From: Bradyrhizobium sp. CCGUVB4N
GTDB lineage: Bacteria > Pseudomonadota > Alphaproteobacteria > Rhizobiales > Xanthobacteraceae
Assembly: GCF_024199945.1 (NCBI RefSeq)
Contig: NZ_JANADP010000001.1
Coordinates: forward strand, 620,001 to 684,000
DNA: 64,000 nt
Reading direction: 5' to 3'
Each line of letters begins with the position of its first letter. Position 1 is the first letter of the stretch. Made by a program: the position numbers and the translations under genes. Shown in pieces: positions 8,953-20,557 of this stretch. The notes under the pieces are model-generated. The model had not been told where the DNA came from, made no database searches, and was given only the letters and a program-made list of their open reading frames with translations.

Positions 8953-9750
8953 TTACCGGCTCTCGACAACCCGGGCAAAGACCAGCACGTCGACCTGGGC
9001 CGCCTTGGCGCGAAGAAGTGCACGCGCGCAGGCATCCAGCGTCGCGCCTGATGTCAGGACATCATCGACAAGGATGATGCGTCGGCCCTGGACCTCGGCC
9101 TGACGGTCGGGGGATACCTGGAATGCGCCCTGCACATTGGTGGCGCGCTGGGCCCGCGACAGGCCGATCTGCTGCTCGGTGGCGCGGACCCGGCGCAGCA
9201 CCTCACTCCGGACCCTGACCCCGCTCTGCCGCGCGATGATATGCGCCAGCGCACCGGACTGGTTGTAGCGGCGGCGCCAAGCCCGGCGCCAATGCAGCGG
9301 CACCGGCACCAGCATGTCAGCGCCGGCAAGCAGTTCGCCGCCCGCGCGCGCCATCCAGCGGCCCATGGCGGGCGCCAGATCGGTGCGGTCCTGGTATTTC
9401 AGCGCATGCACCAGCGTGCGCGCGACATCGTCATAGCGCACCGCCGCGCGTGCCCGCTGGTAGGCGGGCGGGCTGGCGATCGCCTCCATCGACAGCATGT
9501 CGGGGCCGGGATCGTAGACAAAGGGGATGCCGAGCCGCGGACAATAGGGCCGCTCGATGAACGACAATTTTGCCCAGCACGCCGCACAAACGCCCTCGCC
9601 ATCCACCGGCTCGCGACAGGACACGCACAGCGTCGGCAGCGCAATGTCGAGCGCGAGCCGCGCCGCGCGCGACAGCACGTCGCGGCCAGCCGTCCATGCG
9701 GCACGCAAGGGTTTGGCGATGGAGCGGGTCGGGGCGGCGTCGGCGTCCAT
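8953..9750 (-). CDS. ComF family protein (phosphoribosyltransferase-like)
   Basis: A 265-aa ComF homologue. N-terminal cysteine pairs (LCVSCREPV, VCAACWAKL) suggest a zinc finger. The C-terminal phosphoribosyltransferase-type domain ends with the PRPP-loop motif IILVDDVLTSGATLDAC. In naturally competent bacteria ComF proteins take part in DNA uptake; here the role is unknown. The gene starts only 12 bases from the end of an IS630-family insertion, which has cut it off from its original upstream region. Confidence 0.92.
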   Translation of the reverse strand: MDADAAPTRSIAKPLRAAWTAGRDVLSRAARLALDIALPTLCVSCREPVDGEGVCAACWAKLSFIERPYCPRLGIPFVYDPGPDMLSMEAIASPPAYQRARAAVRYDDVARTLVHALKYQDRTDLAPAMGRWMARAGGELLAGADMLVPVPLHWRRAWRRRYNQSGALAHIIARQSGVRVRSEVLRRVRATEQQIGLSRAQRATNVQGAFQVSPDRQAEVQGRRIILVDDVLTSGATLDACARALLRAKAAQVDVLVFARVVESR

Positions 9751-9762
9751 AAGGGGAGGCTA

Positions 9763-10880
9763 GTACCCACTTTTCTTGGATCGTGAGTCATGATTCAAGG
9801 TCGGGATGATCCCCGAAGCAAGAGAAGTCCACCTTTCGCGGAAAGATCGCAAGGTGCTTGAGGCGTGTTGTCGCTCGCCGGTGACGTTGCAGCGCGATTT
9901 GAAGCGGGCGCGGATAGTTCTGTTGGCAGCGGACGGGCGCAGCACCCGCTCGATCGCCAAAGAAGTCGGGGTCCAGCCGCGGATTGTCAGCCTTTGGCGG
10001 CGCCGCTATGCCGATCATGGCCTGGAAGGTCTGCAAGACAAGCCGCGGCCTGGCAAGCAGCCGATCTATACGAAGGCTACCGACAAGCGGATTCTGAAGC
10101 TGTTGGATAAGCCGGCCCCGCAAGGGTTCGCACGCTGGACCGGCCCTCTGCTGGCCGAGGCACTGGGCGATGTTGACGTCCAATATGTCTGGCGGTTCCT
10201 GCGCATCCACAAGATTGACCTCGTGGCTCGCAAGTCCTGGTGCGAGAGCAACGACCCGAACTTTACGGCCAAAGCCGCCGATGTTGTTGGCCTCTACGTC
10301 GCCCCGCCCGCGAAGGCCATTGTGCTATGCGTGGACGAGAAGCCTTCGATCCAGGCCTTGGAGCGAGCGCAGGGTTATCTGAAGTTGCCCAATGGCCGCG
10401 CCTTGACCGGCCAGAGCCACGATTACAAGCGGCATGGCACGACAACATTGTTTGCGGCGCTCGAAGTCGCCACCGGAAAGATCATCGCGACGCATTCAAA
10501 ACGCCGACGCCGCGTCGAGTTTCTCGACTTCATGAACAGCGTCACCGCGGCTTTTCCGAACCGGAAGCTTCACGTCATCCTCGACAACCTCAACACCCAC
10601 AAGAAGAACGAGCCCTGGCTCAAGGCCCACCCCAACGTGCAATTTCATTTCACGCCGACAAGTGCGTCCTGGCTCAATCAGGTCGAGGTATGGTTTTCGA
10701 TCTTGCAGGGGCAGTCGCTCAGCGGCACCTCCTTCACAAGCCTCAAGCAGCTTCAGGATCACATCGATGCCTACGTCAACGCATACAACGACAGAGCCGA
10801 GCCCTTCGTCTGGACCAAGAAAAAGGTCCGTCAACGCCGTTTCAAAGGCCGCCGTATCACTCAGCTCTGATTCCGGGTAC
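9763..10880 (+). mobile_element. Complete IS630-family insertion sequence
   Basis: A 1118-base element carrying one transposase gene. The ends begin GTACCC on both sides, with only short inverted similarity beyond that. It is flanked by TA at 9761-9762 and 10881-10882, the TA target duplication typical of IS630/Tc1-type elements. Removing it leaves a gap of about 65 bases between the divergent comF and methyltransferase genes. Confidence 0.85.
9806..10870 (+). CDS. IS630 family transposase
   Basis: A 354-aa transposase with no frameshift. The N-terminal helix-turn-helix lies at about residues 36-75 (STRSIAKEVGVQPRIVSLWRRR). The DDE catalytic core shows the first Asp in VLCVDEKPSIQAL, the second in LHVILDNLNTHKK, and the Glu in SWLNQVEVWFSILQ. 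All three acidic residues and the reading frame are intact, so it is likely functional. It ends 10 bases from the element's right end. Confidence 0.93.
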   Translation: MIPEAREVHLSRKDRKVLEACCRSPVTLQRDLKRARIVLLAADGRSTRSIAKEVGVQPRIVSLWRRRYADHGLEGLQDKPRPGKQPIYTKATDKRILKLLDKPAPQGFARWTGPLLAEALGDVDVQYVWRFLRIHKIDLVARKSWCESNDPNFTAKAADVVGLYVAPPAKAIVLCVDEKPSIQALERAQGYLKLPNGRALTGQSHDYKRHGTTTLFAALEVATGKIIATHSKRRRRVEFLDFMNSVTAAFPNRKLHVILDNLNTHKKNEPWLKAHPNVQFHFTPTSASWLNQVEVWFSILQGQSLSGTSFTSLKQLQDHIDAYVNAYNDRAEPFVWTKKKVRQRRFKGRRITQL

Positions 10881-10934
10881 TAGCGCCGCATTCACCGGAT
10901 TGCCAGAACACTCGTGATCGGCGTAACCAGCGGC

Positions 10935-11783
10935 ATGGCCCAGACCCCGCACACGCCGCCCGCCTTGTTCGATCGTGCCCTGCTGCGCGCGCGGCAGCGG
11001 CGTGCTCAGGTGCAGGGCGAGGTGACATTTCTGCTCGACCGGGTCGCCGAGGACATGTCCGACCGGCTGGCCGCGGTGATGCGCGAGTTTGATGCGCCGG
11101 CCGATCTCTGGACGCCGGGCGAGGGGCTCGCGGGGCTGCGGACGCGGCTGCCTTCAATCCAGCGCATTGCGCTCGATGCAGCGGGTGCGGAGAAATTGCC
11201 CTTTGCGCCGGAGAGCCTCGATCTCGTCGTTTCGGCGCTGGCGCTGCAATTCGTCAACGATCTGCCGGGCGTGCTTGCGCAAATTCGTCGCGCGCTGAAG
11301 CCGGACGGTCTGCTACTGGCTGCGATGATCGGTGGCGACAGCCTCACGGAGTTGCGGCAGGCGTTCGCCGAGGCGGAGACCGAATGCGAGGGCGGCGTGT
11401 CGCCGCGCGTGGCGCCGTTTGCCGATCTGCGCGACATCGGCGCGCTGTTGCAGCGGGCGGGCTTTGCGCTGCCGGTCACCGACGTCGACCGCGTCGTGGT
11501 GCGCTATTCCAGCGCATTCGCGCTGATGCAGGATCTTCGCCGCATGGGTGCGGCCAATGTGCTGATCGAGCGGCGGCGCGCGCCGAGCCGTCGCGCGACG
11601 CTGCTGCGCATGGCCGAAATCTATGCCGAGCGCTTTGCCGATGCCGATGGGCGCATTCGCGCCACCTTCGACATCATCTGGCTCTCCGGCTGGGCCCCGC
11701 ATGCGAGCCAGCAGCAGCCGCTGAAGCCGGGATCGGCGAAAGCGAGCCTTGCGGAGGCCGTGAAGAAGGCGGGGAAAGAGTGA
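10935..11783 (+). CDS. SAM-dependent methyltransferase, NDUFAF5/BioC-like
   Basis: A 282-aa class I methyltransferase resembling NDUFAF5 (mitochondrial complex I arginine hydroxylase assembly factor) and BioC. The N-terminus reads PPALFDRALLRARQRRA. A SAM-fold core has motif LPFAPESLDLVVSALALQFVND and LKPDGLLLAAMIGG followed by LTELRQAF. Its biochemical role in bacteria is not established. Classical motif I is weak (about residues 60-85), as in NDUFAF5. The ATG at 10935 (MAQTPHTPP) is preferred over an upstream GTG at 10914. The IS630 element lies just upstream and probably replaced most of its promoter region. Confidence 0.85.
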   Translation: MAQTPHTPPALFDRALLRARQRRAQVQGEVTFLLDRVAEDMSDRLAAVMREFDAPADLWTPGEGLAGLRTRLPSIQRIALDAAGAEKLPFAPESLDLVVSALALQFVNDLPGVLAQIRRALKPDGLLLAAMIGGDSLTELRQAFAEAETECEGGVSPRVAPFADLRDIGALLQRAGFALPVTDVDRVVVRYSSAFALMQDLRRMGAANVLIERRRAPSRRATLLRMAEIYAERFADADGRIRATFDIIWLSGWAPHASQQQPLKPGSAKASLAEAVKKAGKE

Positions 11784-11890
11784 TCCTCATGGTGAGGAGG
11801 CGCGTTAGCGCCGTCTCGAACCATGCAGGCCCGGCTCTCGCCGTATGGCCATCCTTCGAGACGACCGCTTCGCGGCCTCCTCAGGATGAG
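11783..11890. repeat. Family B palindromic repeat (TCATCCTGAGG / CCTTCGA type)
   Basis: Begins with ATCCTCATGGTGAGGAGGCG and ends CATCCTTCGAGACG...CCTCAGGATGAG. The two halves are related as an imperfect inverted repeat. It fills the space between the convergent methyltransferase and mutT genes. Other copies: 26744, 50612, 62113. Confidence 0.75.
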
Positions 11891-11897
11891 TTCTGTC

Positions 11898-12308
11898 TCA
11901 CATCAGCAAATCAATCAGATGCGGGATCAGCGGAATGTCCGCCGGCGGCATCGGATAGTCGCGCAATTTGTTGGCGCGGACCCAGGCGAGCGTCTGGCCT
12001 TCGCGGGCCTCGACGATCCCCTCCCAGCGCCGGCAGATGTAGAGCGGCATCAAGAGATGAAAGGTCTCGTAACCGTAGCTCGCAAAGGTCAGCGGCGCGA
12101 GGCACGGCTCGGCGACGGTGATGCCGAGCTCCTCGTGGAGCTCGCGGATCAGGCTCTGCTCCGGCCGCTCGCCGGGCTCCAGCTTGCCGCCCGGAAATTC
12201 CCAGAGGCCCGCGAGCGTCTTACCAGGAGGGCGCTGCGCGATCAGCACGCGCTTGTCGGCATCGACGAGTGCACACGCCACCACCAGTGTCAGTTTGAGA
12301 TCGGCCAT
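11898..12308 (-). CDS. mutT: MutT-type (8-oxo-dGTP) Nudix hydrolase
   Basis: A 136-aa Nudix hydrolase that sanitises the nucleotide pool by hydrolysing oxidised dGTP. The Nudix box is complete in GGKLEPGERPEQSLIRELHE followed by ELGI. Length, the N-terminal KLTLVVACALVDADKRVLIA strand and RPPGKTLAGLWEFPG match MutT. The short distance from the methyltransferase stop is occupied by a family B repeat. Confidence 0.93.
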   Translation of the reverse strand: MADLKLTLVVACALVDADKRVLIAQRPPGKTLAGLWEFPGGKLEPGERPEQSLIRELHEELGITVAEPCLAPLTFASYGYETFHLLMPLYICRRWEGIVEAREGQTLAWVRANKLRDYPMPPADIPLIPHLIDLLM

Positions 12309-12535
12309 GCGTGATTGTCGCTCGCTGAAGGTGATCGCAACGCTTTGCTAACCCCGTTGCGGCCGGCGTTTCTACGATCTCCACACGTCAGATTCAATCG
12401 ACGGTTCTTCGCTCGGGAACGCGCAAACTTTCCGGGGTCGATCATCCGTGCGGGCAACAACAGCTTGCGCTGTGTTTCGGCATCTATCTATAATTGAGCT
12501 CGTCGAGGGGCGCTCGATGATAGGGGGCATGCAAG

Positions 12536-12904
12536 ATGAAGTCGGTCGGAATTGTTGTCGTCGCAATGTCAGTTATGGCCGGGCCCGCCGTTGCGGACTC
12601 CTGCATCGTGCCGTTCATCAAGACCCTGGACAACCAAACCGTGTCCGGGACGATGTATGCGGCCAGCGGAAAACGCTGCAGCATCATCGTAGCGCGCACG
12701 CGGGGCCCCATCTTCAGCGCCCGCGTGGTCACGCAGCCGGGCAACGGCAGCGTATCGATCAGTGGCAATCGAGTGATTTATCTTTCCCGCCCCGGCTATG
12801 TCGGGGACGATCGCTTTGTTTATGCCCGTCAGGGACTGGATGCGGTCAATCGGCCGATCACGCGGACAGTCGACGTCAGCGTGAAGGTCTCCAGCCGGCT
12901 CTGA
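12536..12904 (+). CDS. Small secreted protein with Ig-like (cadherin/VCBS-type) fold
   Basis: A 122-aa exported protein: Sec signal peptide MKSVGIVVVAMSVMAGPAVA with likely cleavage after AVA at about residue 20. A single all-beta region follows, with VTQPGNGSVSISGNRVIYLS and the PGYVGDDRFVYARQG pattern. This resembles the tandem Ig-like repeats in large surface proteins, here as a stand-alone domain. Two cysteines (22, 45) could form a disulfide in the periplasm. Function unknown. The 227 bases upstream hold no recognisable gene. Confidence 0.75.
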   Translation: MKSVGIVVVAMSVMAGPAVADSCIVPFIKTLDNQTVSGTMYAASGKRCSIIVARTRGPIFSARVVTQPGNGSVSISGNRVIYLSRPGYVGDDRFVYARQGLDAVNRPITRTVDVSVKVSSRL

Positions 12905-12908
12905 CCCG

Positions 12909-14150
12909 TCAGGACCTGTAGTCGCCATTGATCGCGACATATTCCTTGGTGAGGTCGCAGGTCAGCACGCGGTCGCGGCCCTTGCCGAGGCCGAGCGAGA
13001 CCTTGATCGCGATCTCCGGGGCCTTCATCGCTTCCGACACCTGCGCCTCGTCATAGGACGGATCGCGCGCGCCGCTCTTGGCGACGCGGATGCCGTTGAA
13101 GGAGATCGAGAGCTTGTCGCGATCGGCCGGCTCGCCGGCCTTGCCGACGGCCATCACCACGCGGCCCCAATTGGCGTCCTCACCGGCGATTGCGGTCTTC
13201 ACCAGCGGCGAGTTGGCAATCGACATCGCGATCTTGCGTGCGGAGGCCTTGGTCTTGGCGCCCTCGACGGTGATCTCGACCAGTTTTCGCGCGCCTTCAC
13301 CGTCGCGCGCTACTTGCTCGGAAAGATTGGCCAGGATCTGGTTGAACGCTTTCACGAAGGCCTTCAGGCGCGGATCGCTGGCGCGGCTGATCTTGGGCGC
13401 ACCATGCTCGGCGGCAGCGCCGGTGGCGAAAGCCAGCAGCGTATCCGAGGTCGAGGTGTCGCCGTCGATCGTGACCGCATTGAAGGTGTCCTCGACGCCG
13501 GCCTTGAGCAGCGCCTGCAGCGCGGCGGGCGCGATCGGCGCGTCGGTGAAGACAAAGGACAGCATCGTCGCCATGTCGGGGGCGATCATGCCGGCGCCCT
13601 TGGCCATGCCGTTGATGGTGACCTTGGCCTTGCCGAGCTTCACGGTCGCGGTCGCGACCTTGGGGAAGGTGTCGGTGGTCATGATCGCCTTGGCGGCAGC
13701 GAGGTAATCGCCGGCCTCGGCGGTCTCGGCGAGGCGGCCGAGCACGCCGTCGAACTTGGTTGCGTCCAGCGGCTCGCCGATCACGCCGGTCGAGGCCAGG
13801 AAGATCTCGCTTTCGCTGCAGCCGACGGCCTTGGCCGCGATCTTCGCGGTCAGCGCCGTGGAACCGCGGCCGGTCTTGCCGGTAAAGGCGTTGGCATTGC
13901 CGGAATTGACGACCAGCGCGCGTGCCTTGCCGCCCTTCAGTTTCGCACGGCACCATTCGACCGGCGCGGACGGGCATTTCGACTTGGTGAAGACGCCCGC
14001 GACCGCGGTGCCCTTGTCCATGATCGCCAGCAGCACGTCGGTGCGGTTCTTGTAGCGGATGCCGGCCTCGGCCGTCGCGAGGCGGACGCCCGCGATCACG
14101 GGCATGTCGGGAACGTTCTTCGGGGCGAGCGGGGAGACGGTTGAGGACAT
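12909..14150 (-). CDS. argJ: Bifunctional glutamate N-acetyltransferase / amino-acid acetyltransferase ArgJ
   Basis: ArgJ recycles the acetyl group from N-acetylornithine to glutamate in arginine biosynthesis, and in bifunctional forms also uses acetyl-CoA. The precursor self-cleaves before a conserved Thr; that site is visible as [16 protein letters not shown], with cleavage expected between Ala and Thr of ATML. The [17 protein letters not shown] motif follows. The ATG at 14150 gives [19 protein letters not shown] (413 aa); the frame stays open upstream to 14246 without conserved sequence. The PPIase gene lies upstream on the same strand, separated by a hairpin. Confidence 0.95.
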   Translation of the reverse strand: MSSTVSPLAPKNVPDMPVIAGVRLATAEAGIRYKNRTDVLLAIMDKGTAVAGVFTKSKCPSAPVEWCRAKLKGGKARALVVNSGNANAFTGKTGRGSTALTAKIAAKAVGCSESEIFLASTGVIGEPLDATKFDGVLGRLAETAEAGDYLAAAKAIMTTDTFPKVATATVKLGKAKVTINGMAKGAGMIAPDMATMLSFVFTDAPIAPAALQALLKAGVEDTFNAVTIDGDTSTSDTLLAFATGAAAEHGAPKISRASDPRLKAFVKAFNQILANLSEQVARDGEGARKLVEITVEGAKTKASARKIAMSIANSPLVKTAIAGEDANWGRVVMAVGKAGEPADRDKLSISFNGIRVAKSGARDPSYDEAQVSEAMKAPEIAIKVSLGLGKGRDRVLTCDLTKEYVAINGDYRS

Positions 14151-14195
14151 CGCGGGGTGCCTTGGCTTGTGCCTTGGTGAGGTCTGGATATGCAG

Positions 14196-14218
14196 ATGGC
14201 CGGGCGATGCCCGGCCAT
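14196..14218 (-). terminator. GC-rich hairpin between PPIase and argJ
   Basis: Perfect 10-base arms ATGGCCGGGC / GCCCGGCCAT with a 3-base loop lie 46 bases past the PPIase stop. No U-tract follows, so intrinsic termination is uncertain; it could instead protect the 3' end or attenuate read-through into argJ. Confidence 0.45.
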
Positions 14219-14264
14219 TGCGATGCTTAGATACTCTTGGCGTCACCGAAGTGACAGCAGATTT

Positions 14265-15173
14265 TTACTTCTTGGCGGGGGGCGCCATCTTGCTGTCGGC
14301 CGGCTTGGCATCCTTCGACGCGTCGGCCGCCGGCTGGTCCATCCGCTCGACCTTGGCTTCGGCACGCAGCTTGGCGACGTAGTCGGCCTGGGCCTTGCGG
14401 GTGACGTACTGCTCGATCTGGGGCTTGACCTGGTCGAACTCCGGCGCCTTGCGGTTGCGCTTTTCCTCGACCTTGATGATGTGCCAGCCGAACTGCGACT
14501 TCACGGGATCGGAGATCTTGCCCGGCTCGAGCGCGAACGCGACGGCCGAGAATTCGGGCACCATCTGTTCCTTGGTGAAGAAGCCGAGGTCGCCACCGTC
14601 GGCGGAGCCCGGATCCTTGGACTTCTTCTTGGCCAGCTCGGCGAAATCGGCGCCCTTGTCGAGCTCGGCCTTCACCGCCTTGGCCTCGTCCTCGGTCTCG
14701 ACCAGGATGTGGCGGGCGCGCACTTCCTGCTCGCCGGTGATCTGCTTGGAGGCCTCCTCATAGACCTTCTTCATGGCGTCGTCGTTGGTGGCAGCCTTGC
14801 CTTCCTGGGCCAGCAGGCTGTCCATCAGCAGGCGGTTGCGGGCGAACGCCATCCGCTTCTTGAATTCCTCGCCGTCGGCGACCTTCTTGTCCTCGGCGGC
14901 CTTGGCCACGATCTTCATGTCGATCAGGAACGACAGGACATTGTCGTCCTTGGTCGCGGGATCCATCTGGGCGAGGCTCGGTCCGAGCTCTTCCTCGGCC
15001 ATGGTCACGTCGCTTTTCTTGATTTCAGCGCCATTGACCTTCGCCAGGACCGGATCGTCGGCCGCCCGGAGCGGGCCGGCGACCGCCAGGGACAGCACCA
15101 AGGCAAAGCAGCCAGCCAGGGCGGACGCGTGGCGGAAACGCAGTCCGGTGGTTACCGGGAACGAGGTGGTCAT
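14265..15173 (-). CDS. Parvulin-type peptidyl-prolyl cis-trans isomerase (periplasmic)
   Basis: A 302-aa SurA/PrsA-like foldase. An N-terminal signal peptide (about residues 1-37, ending VAGPLRAA) exports it. A SurA-N-like helical region follows, then the rotamase domain at about 150-245 with VRARHILVETEDEAKAV, GGDLGFFTKEQMVPEF and QFGWHIIKVEEKR. The C-terminus is Lys/Ala/Pro-rich. It probably assists outer-membrane or periplasmic protein folding. It is divergent from secA, an export-related pairing that fits. Confidence 0.92.
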   Translation of the reverse strand: MTTSFPVTTGLRFRHASALAGCFALVLSLAVAGPLRAADDPVLAKVNGAEIKKSDVTMAEEELGPSLAQMDPATKDDNVLSFLIDMKIVAKAAEDKKVADGEEFKKRMAFARNRLLMDSLLAQEGKAATNDDAMKKVYEEASKQITGEQEVRARHILVETEDEAKAVKAELDKGADFAELAKKKSKDPGSADGGDLGFFTKEQMVPEFSAVAFALEPGKISDPVKSQFGWHIIKVEEKRNRKAPEFDQVKPQIEQYVTRKAQADYVAKLRAEAKVERMDQPAADASKDAKPADSKMAPPAKK

Positions 15174-15293
15174 GCAAAATCCTTATGTTGAAGCAGGGGC
15201 TGCTTAAGCGGGGCGGACACTCGCCCAATTCAGGGGGGCTTGGCAACGCGAAAAGTCTGTCAAAATGATGAATTAGCCGCAATGCGCCCGCCG

Positions 15294-15322
15294 TTGACAA
15301 GGCCCTGACCGGGCCATATCTC
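15294..15322 (+). promoter_or_regulatory. Candidate housekeeping promoter for secA
   Basis: TTGACA at 15294-15299 is followed after 17 bases by TATCTC at 15317-15322, a reasonable sigma-70-like pair. It lies about 200 bases upstream of secA in the 352-base gap between the PPIase and secA. The -10 match is only moderate. I see no gene in the gap. Confidence 0.4.
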
Positions 15323-15525
15323 TGCCCGGTCGCGACCATGGCGATGGCGTTTATTTTGCTGCGTTTTTGGCCGTTGAACCCAGACTAGTCCAATTCCCAC
15401 CCATATGGCGGATGACCCCCGCAGTCCGGGCTCTGACGCCAGCAGGCGTCACGGTGAGTTGATAGGCAAGCGGGTGACAACTTCTTGGCTGCAACGCGGT
15501 TAATTCGCGAACACAGGAACTAGGC

Positions 15526-18366
<2,841 letters not shown>

Positions 18367-18413
18367 GATTTGATGCGATTGTGAGGCGCGACGTCAGCGC
18401 CTCACTTGCCGCC

Positions 18414-18554
18414 GTCGTCCCGGCGAACGCCGGGACCCATACCGCGGAATCTCTCGATGGTGCGCAGTCATTGTACCGCGCTAGACAGAGTAACTACCAA
18501 TCGTTGAAACAACCACGTCCTGTGGTTATGGGTCCCGGCGTTCGCCGGGACGAC
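18414..18554. repeat. Family A palindromic intergenic repeat
   Basis: Arms GTCGTCCCGGCGAACGCCGG and the complement enclose a loop of about 90 bases of the GGTTATG subtype. Located between the convergent secA and marR genes. Confidence 0.85.
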
Positions 18555-18604
18555 AGTCTTTGTTGATTTGGCGACGTCGCAACTTTCGCGACAAGCGCCA
18601 CAGC

Positions 18605-19063
18605 TCAATTCGAGCTATCGATCAAGCTCTCCAGCAGCCGCTTCAGCTCGCTCGTCGACTTGTCGCCGTAGCTTTCCAGGATGTGCTCTTCCTGGTCCAC
18701 CGCGAGCGAGTTGAGCTTCTTGCAAAGCACCTTGCCGCGATCGGAGATGAACATCAGTACCTTGCGGCGGTCGTTCGGGTCCTGCACACGGTAGACCAGC
18801 GTGTCGGAGACCATGCGGTCGATCATCTTGGTGAGCGTCGGATGGTTGAGCAGCACGGCGTCCGCAAGCTCGCCCATCGAATGGCCATCGCCGTCCGACA
18901 GTACTTTCAGGATGCGCCACTGCTCGACGGGAACTCCCTCCTTGCTCAACCGCAGTTCGAGCTGCCGGTTGATCTCCCGGTTAGCTTGCGCGAGCAGGTA
19001 GGCGAGGTGTTCGGTGATTGGAGCGTTCGATTTTGCCACGGCTAAGACTTCGTCTTGACCCAA
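18605..19063 (-). CDS. MarR-family transcriptional regulator
   Basis: A 152-aa dimeric winged-helix regulator. The DNA-binding part reads VEQWRILKVLSDGDGHSMGE, then LADAVLLNHPTLTKMIDRMV and the wing VQDPNDRRKVLMFIS, the conserved D-x-R wing of MarR proteins. It is transcribed away from the amide-utilisation cluster across a 155-base AT-rich spacer that contains a perfect 12-base palindrome. Likely the local regulator of that cluster and of itself, responding to a small ligand. This role is inferred from position only. Confidence 0.88.
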   Translation of the reverse strand: MGQDEVLAVAKSNAPITEHLAYLLAQANREINRQLELRLSKEGVPVEQWRILKVLSDGDGHSMGELADAVLLNHPTLTKMIDRMVSDTLVYRVQDPNDRRKVLMFISDRGKVLCKKLNSLAVDQEEHILESYGDKSTSELKRLLESLIDSSN

Positions 19064-19113
19064 ATGAGTGAATGTCTTGCAATCAATGCTGCTTCTATAT
19101 GCACTTCAATTCT

Positions 19114-19125
19114 TGAATATTCAAT
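19114..19125. promoter_or_regulatory. Candidate MarR operator TTGAATATTCAA
   Basis: A perfect 12-base palindrome in the AT-rich spacer between the divergent marR gene and the AmiC-like gene. Further half-sites TTCAA/TTGAA sit on both sides (about 19107 and 19131), so several overlapping dyads exist. Size and symmetry match typical MarR boxes. Confidence 0.55.
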
Positions 19126-19218
19126 ATTTTCAAAATAGGATGATTGCACAACAAAAGGGCGGAAGCCGCGGCCGCCTGCTCAATGTGCTTTCAGGTCTGG
19201 TACCGGACAGGAGTTGGC

Positions 19219-20403
19219 GTGCGCGCGACGGTAAACTTCCCGGCTCACAGCGGTCCGGCGTTGCCGCCGTCTCTGCTGTTCAGGAATCTGTCGTCATCGG
19301 CGGCTGACGGCGCGCTGTCGCCGAGCGATCATGCCTTTCTTCGCCGTCGCGGTACCAACAAGTTGCGCGTCGGCGGCTTCATCTGCTGCACGGGATCGCC
19401 CGGCGTCTGGGGCCCCTGCGCGACCAACAGCGCGCAGCTCGCGGTCGCCGAGATTAACAAGCGCGGCGGTATCCTCGGTCGCGAGATCGAGTTTTCCGTC
19501 TACGACGCCGGCGGACCGCTGGACGAGGTCCTGAACCGTGCCGAGCAGGCGATCGCCTTCGACGAGGTCGACCTGATCGTCGGCCTGCACACCAGCGCGG
19601 TCCGTGTCGCCCTGCGCGACGTGACCACGCGTCACCGCATTCCCTACATCTATACGCCAGTCTATGAAGGCGGCGAGCGCACGCCGGGCGTCATGGCGAT
19701 CGGCGAGACGCCGCGCTGGCAGAGCCGGCCGTCGATCCACTGGCTGGCCGACGTGAAAAAGGCGCAGCGCTGGTACCTGATCGGCAGCGATTACGTCTGG
19801 CCCTGGCAATCGCACCGCGCCGTGAAGAACTATATCAGGGAAACTGGCGGCCACGTTGTCGGCGAGGAGTTCGTTCCGCTCGGCGAGGACAATCACGAGC
19901 CGCATCTGGCGCGCATTCGAGCCGCACGGCCCGACGTCGTGCTGATCTCGCTGATCGGAACCGACAGCAGCGCCTTCAATCGCGCCTTTGGCGAAAGCGG
20001 CCTGGGGGCCACCACGCTGCGGCTTGCAGGGGCCATGGACGACACCGTGCTGCTCGGCATCGGCGCCGACAACAGCGAGAACATGTTCTGCGCTTCCGGC
20101 TATTTCACCGGCACCGGCGCGCGCGCCAATGATGACTTCCAGAGCCGCTATCGCGCGATGTTCGGACCGAATGCGCCGCCGATCGGCTCGGTCGGACAGT
20201 CCAGTTACGAAGGCCTGCTGTTTCTCGAGGCGGTCGCCAAGAAGGCCGGCACGCTGGCGATGAGGCCGATGCTCGCGGCCGGCCGCAACATCGTCTACAG
20301 CGGCGCCCGCGGAACGGTGACCGTCCGCAACGGGCTTGCGCGGATGCCGATGCATCTCGCCGTGGCCGACGGTCTCGACTTCAAGCTGATCAAGCCGATC
20401 TGA
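19219..20403 (+). CDS. AmiC-like substrate-binding protein (type 1 periplasmic-binding fold)
   Basis: A 394-aa protein of the AmiC/UrtA/FmdD substrate-binding family: LRVGGFICCTGSPGVWGPC, AVAEINKRGGILGREIEFSV and YLIGSDYVWPWQSHRAVKNY are typical. AmiC of Pseudomonas is a cytoplasmic amide sensor; here too no signal peptide is seen, so a sensory role is plausible, although no antiterminator AmiR is present. Start chosen at GTG 19219 because AGGAG lies 5 bases upstream. The frame is open from TTG 19144, with an ATG at 19183 that lacks a clear ribosome site. First gene of the rightward amide cluster. Confidence 0.82.
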   Translation: MRATVNFPAHSGPALPPSLLFRNLSSSAADGALSPSDHAFLRRRGTNKLRVGGFICCTGSPGVWGPCATNSAQLAVAEINKRGGILGREIEFSVYDAGGPLDEVLNRAEQAIAFDEVDLIVGLHTSAVRVALRDVTTRHRIPYIYTPVYEGGERTPGVMAIGETPRWQSRPSIHWLADVKKAQRWYLIGSDYVWPWQSHRAVKNYIRETGGHVVGEEFVPLGEDNHEPHLARIRAARPDVVLISLIGTDSSAFNRAFGESGLGATTLRLAGAMDDTVLLGIGADNSENMFCASGYFTGTGARANDDFQSRYRAMFGPNAPPIGSVGQSSYEGLLFLEAVAKKAGTLAMRPMLAAGRNIVYSGARGTVTVRNGLARMPMHLAVADGLDFKLIKPI

Positions 20404-20557
20404 CGTCGCCGCGGCAATCGGGATACGCGCAAACGCAAAATAATACTTGAAAAGGAAAATATTTCCGTTTTGAATGTTTTGGCGGCGCCGATGGTGCGTG
20501 CGTCGCGCCGGGGCGGTCGCGCCCAACGTCCGTTTCAAGACACTTCAGGAGAGCGCC

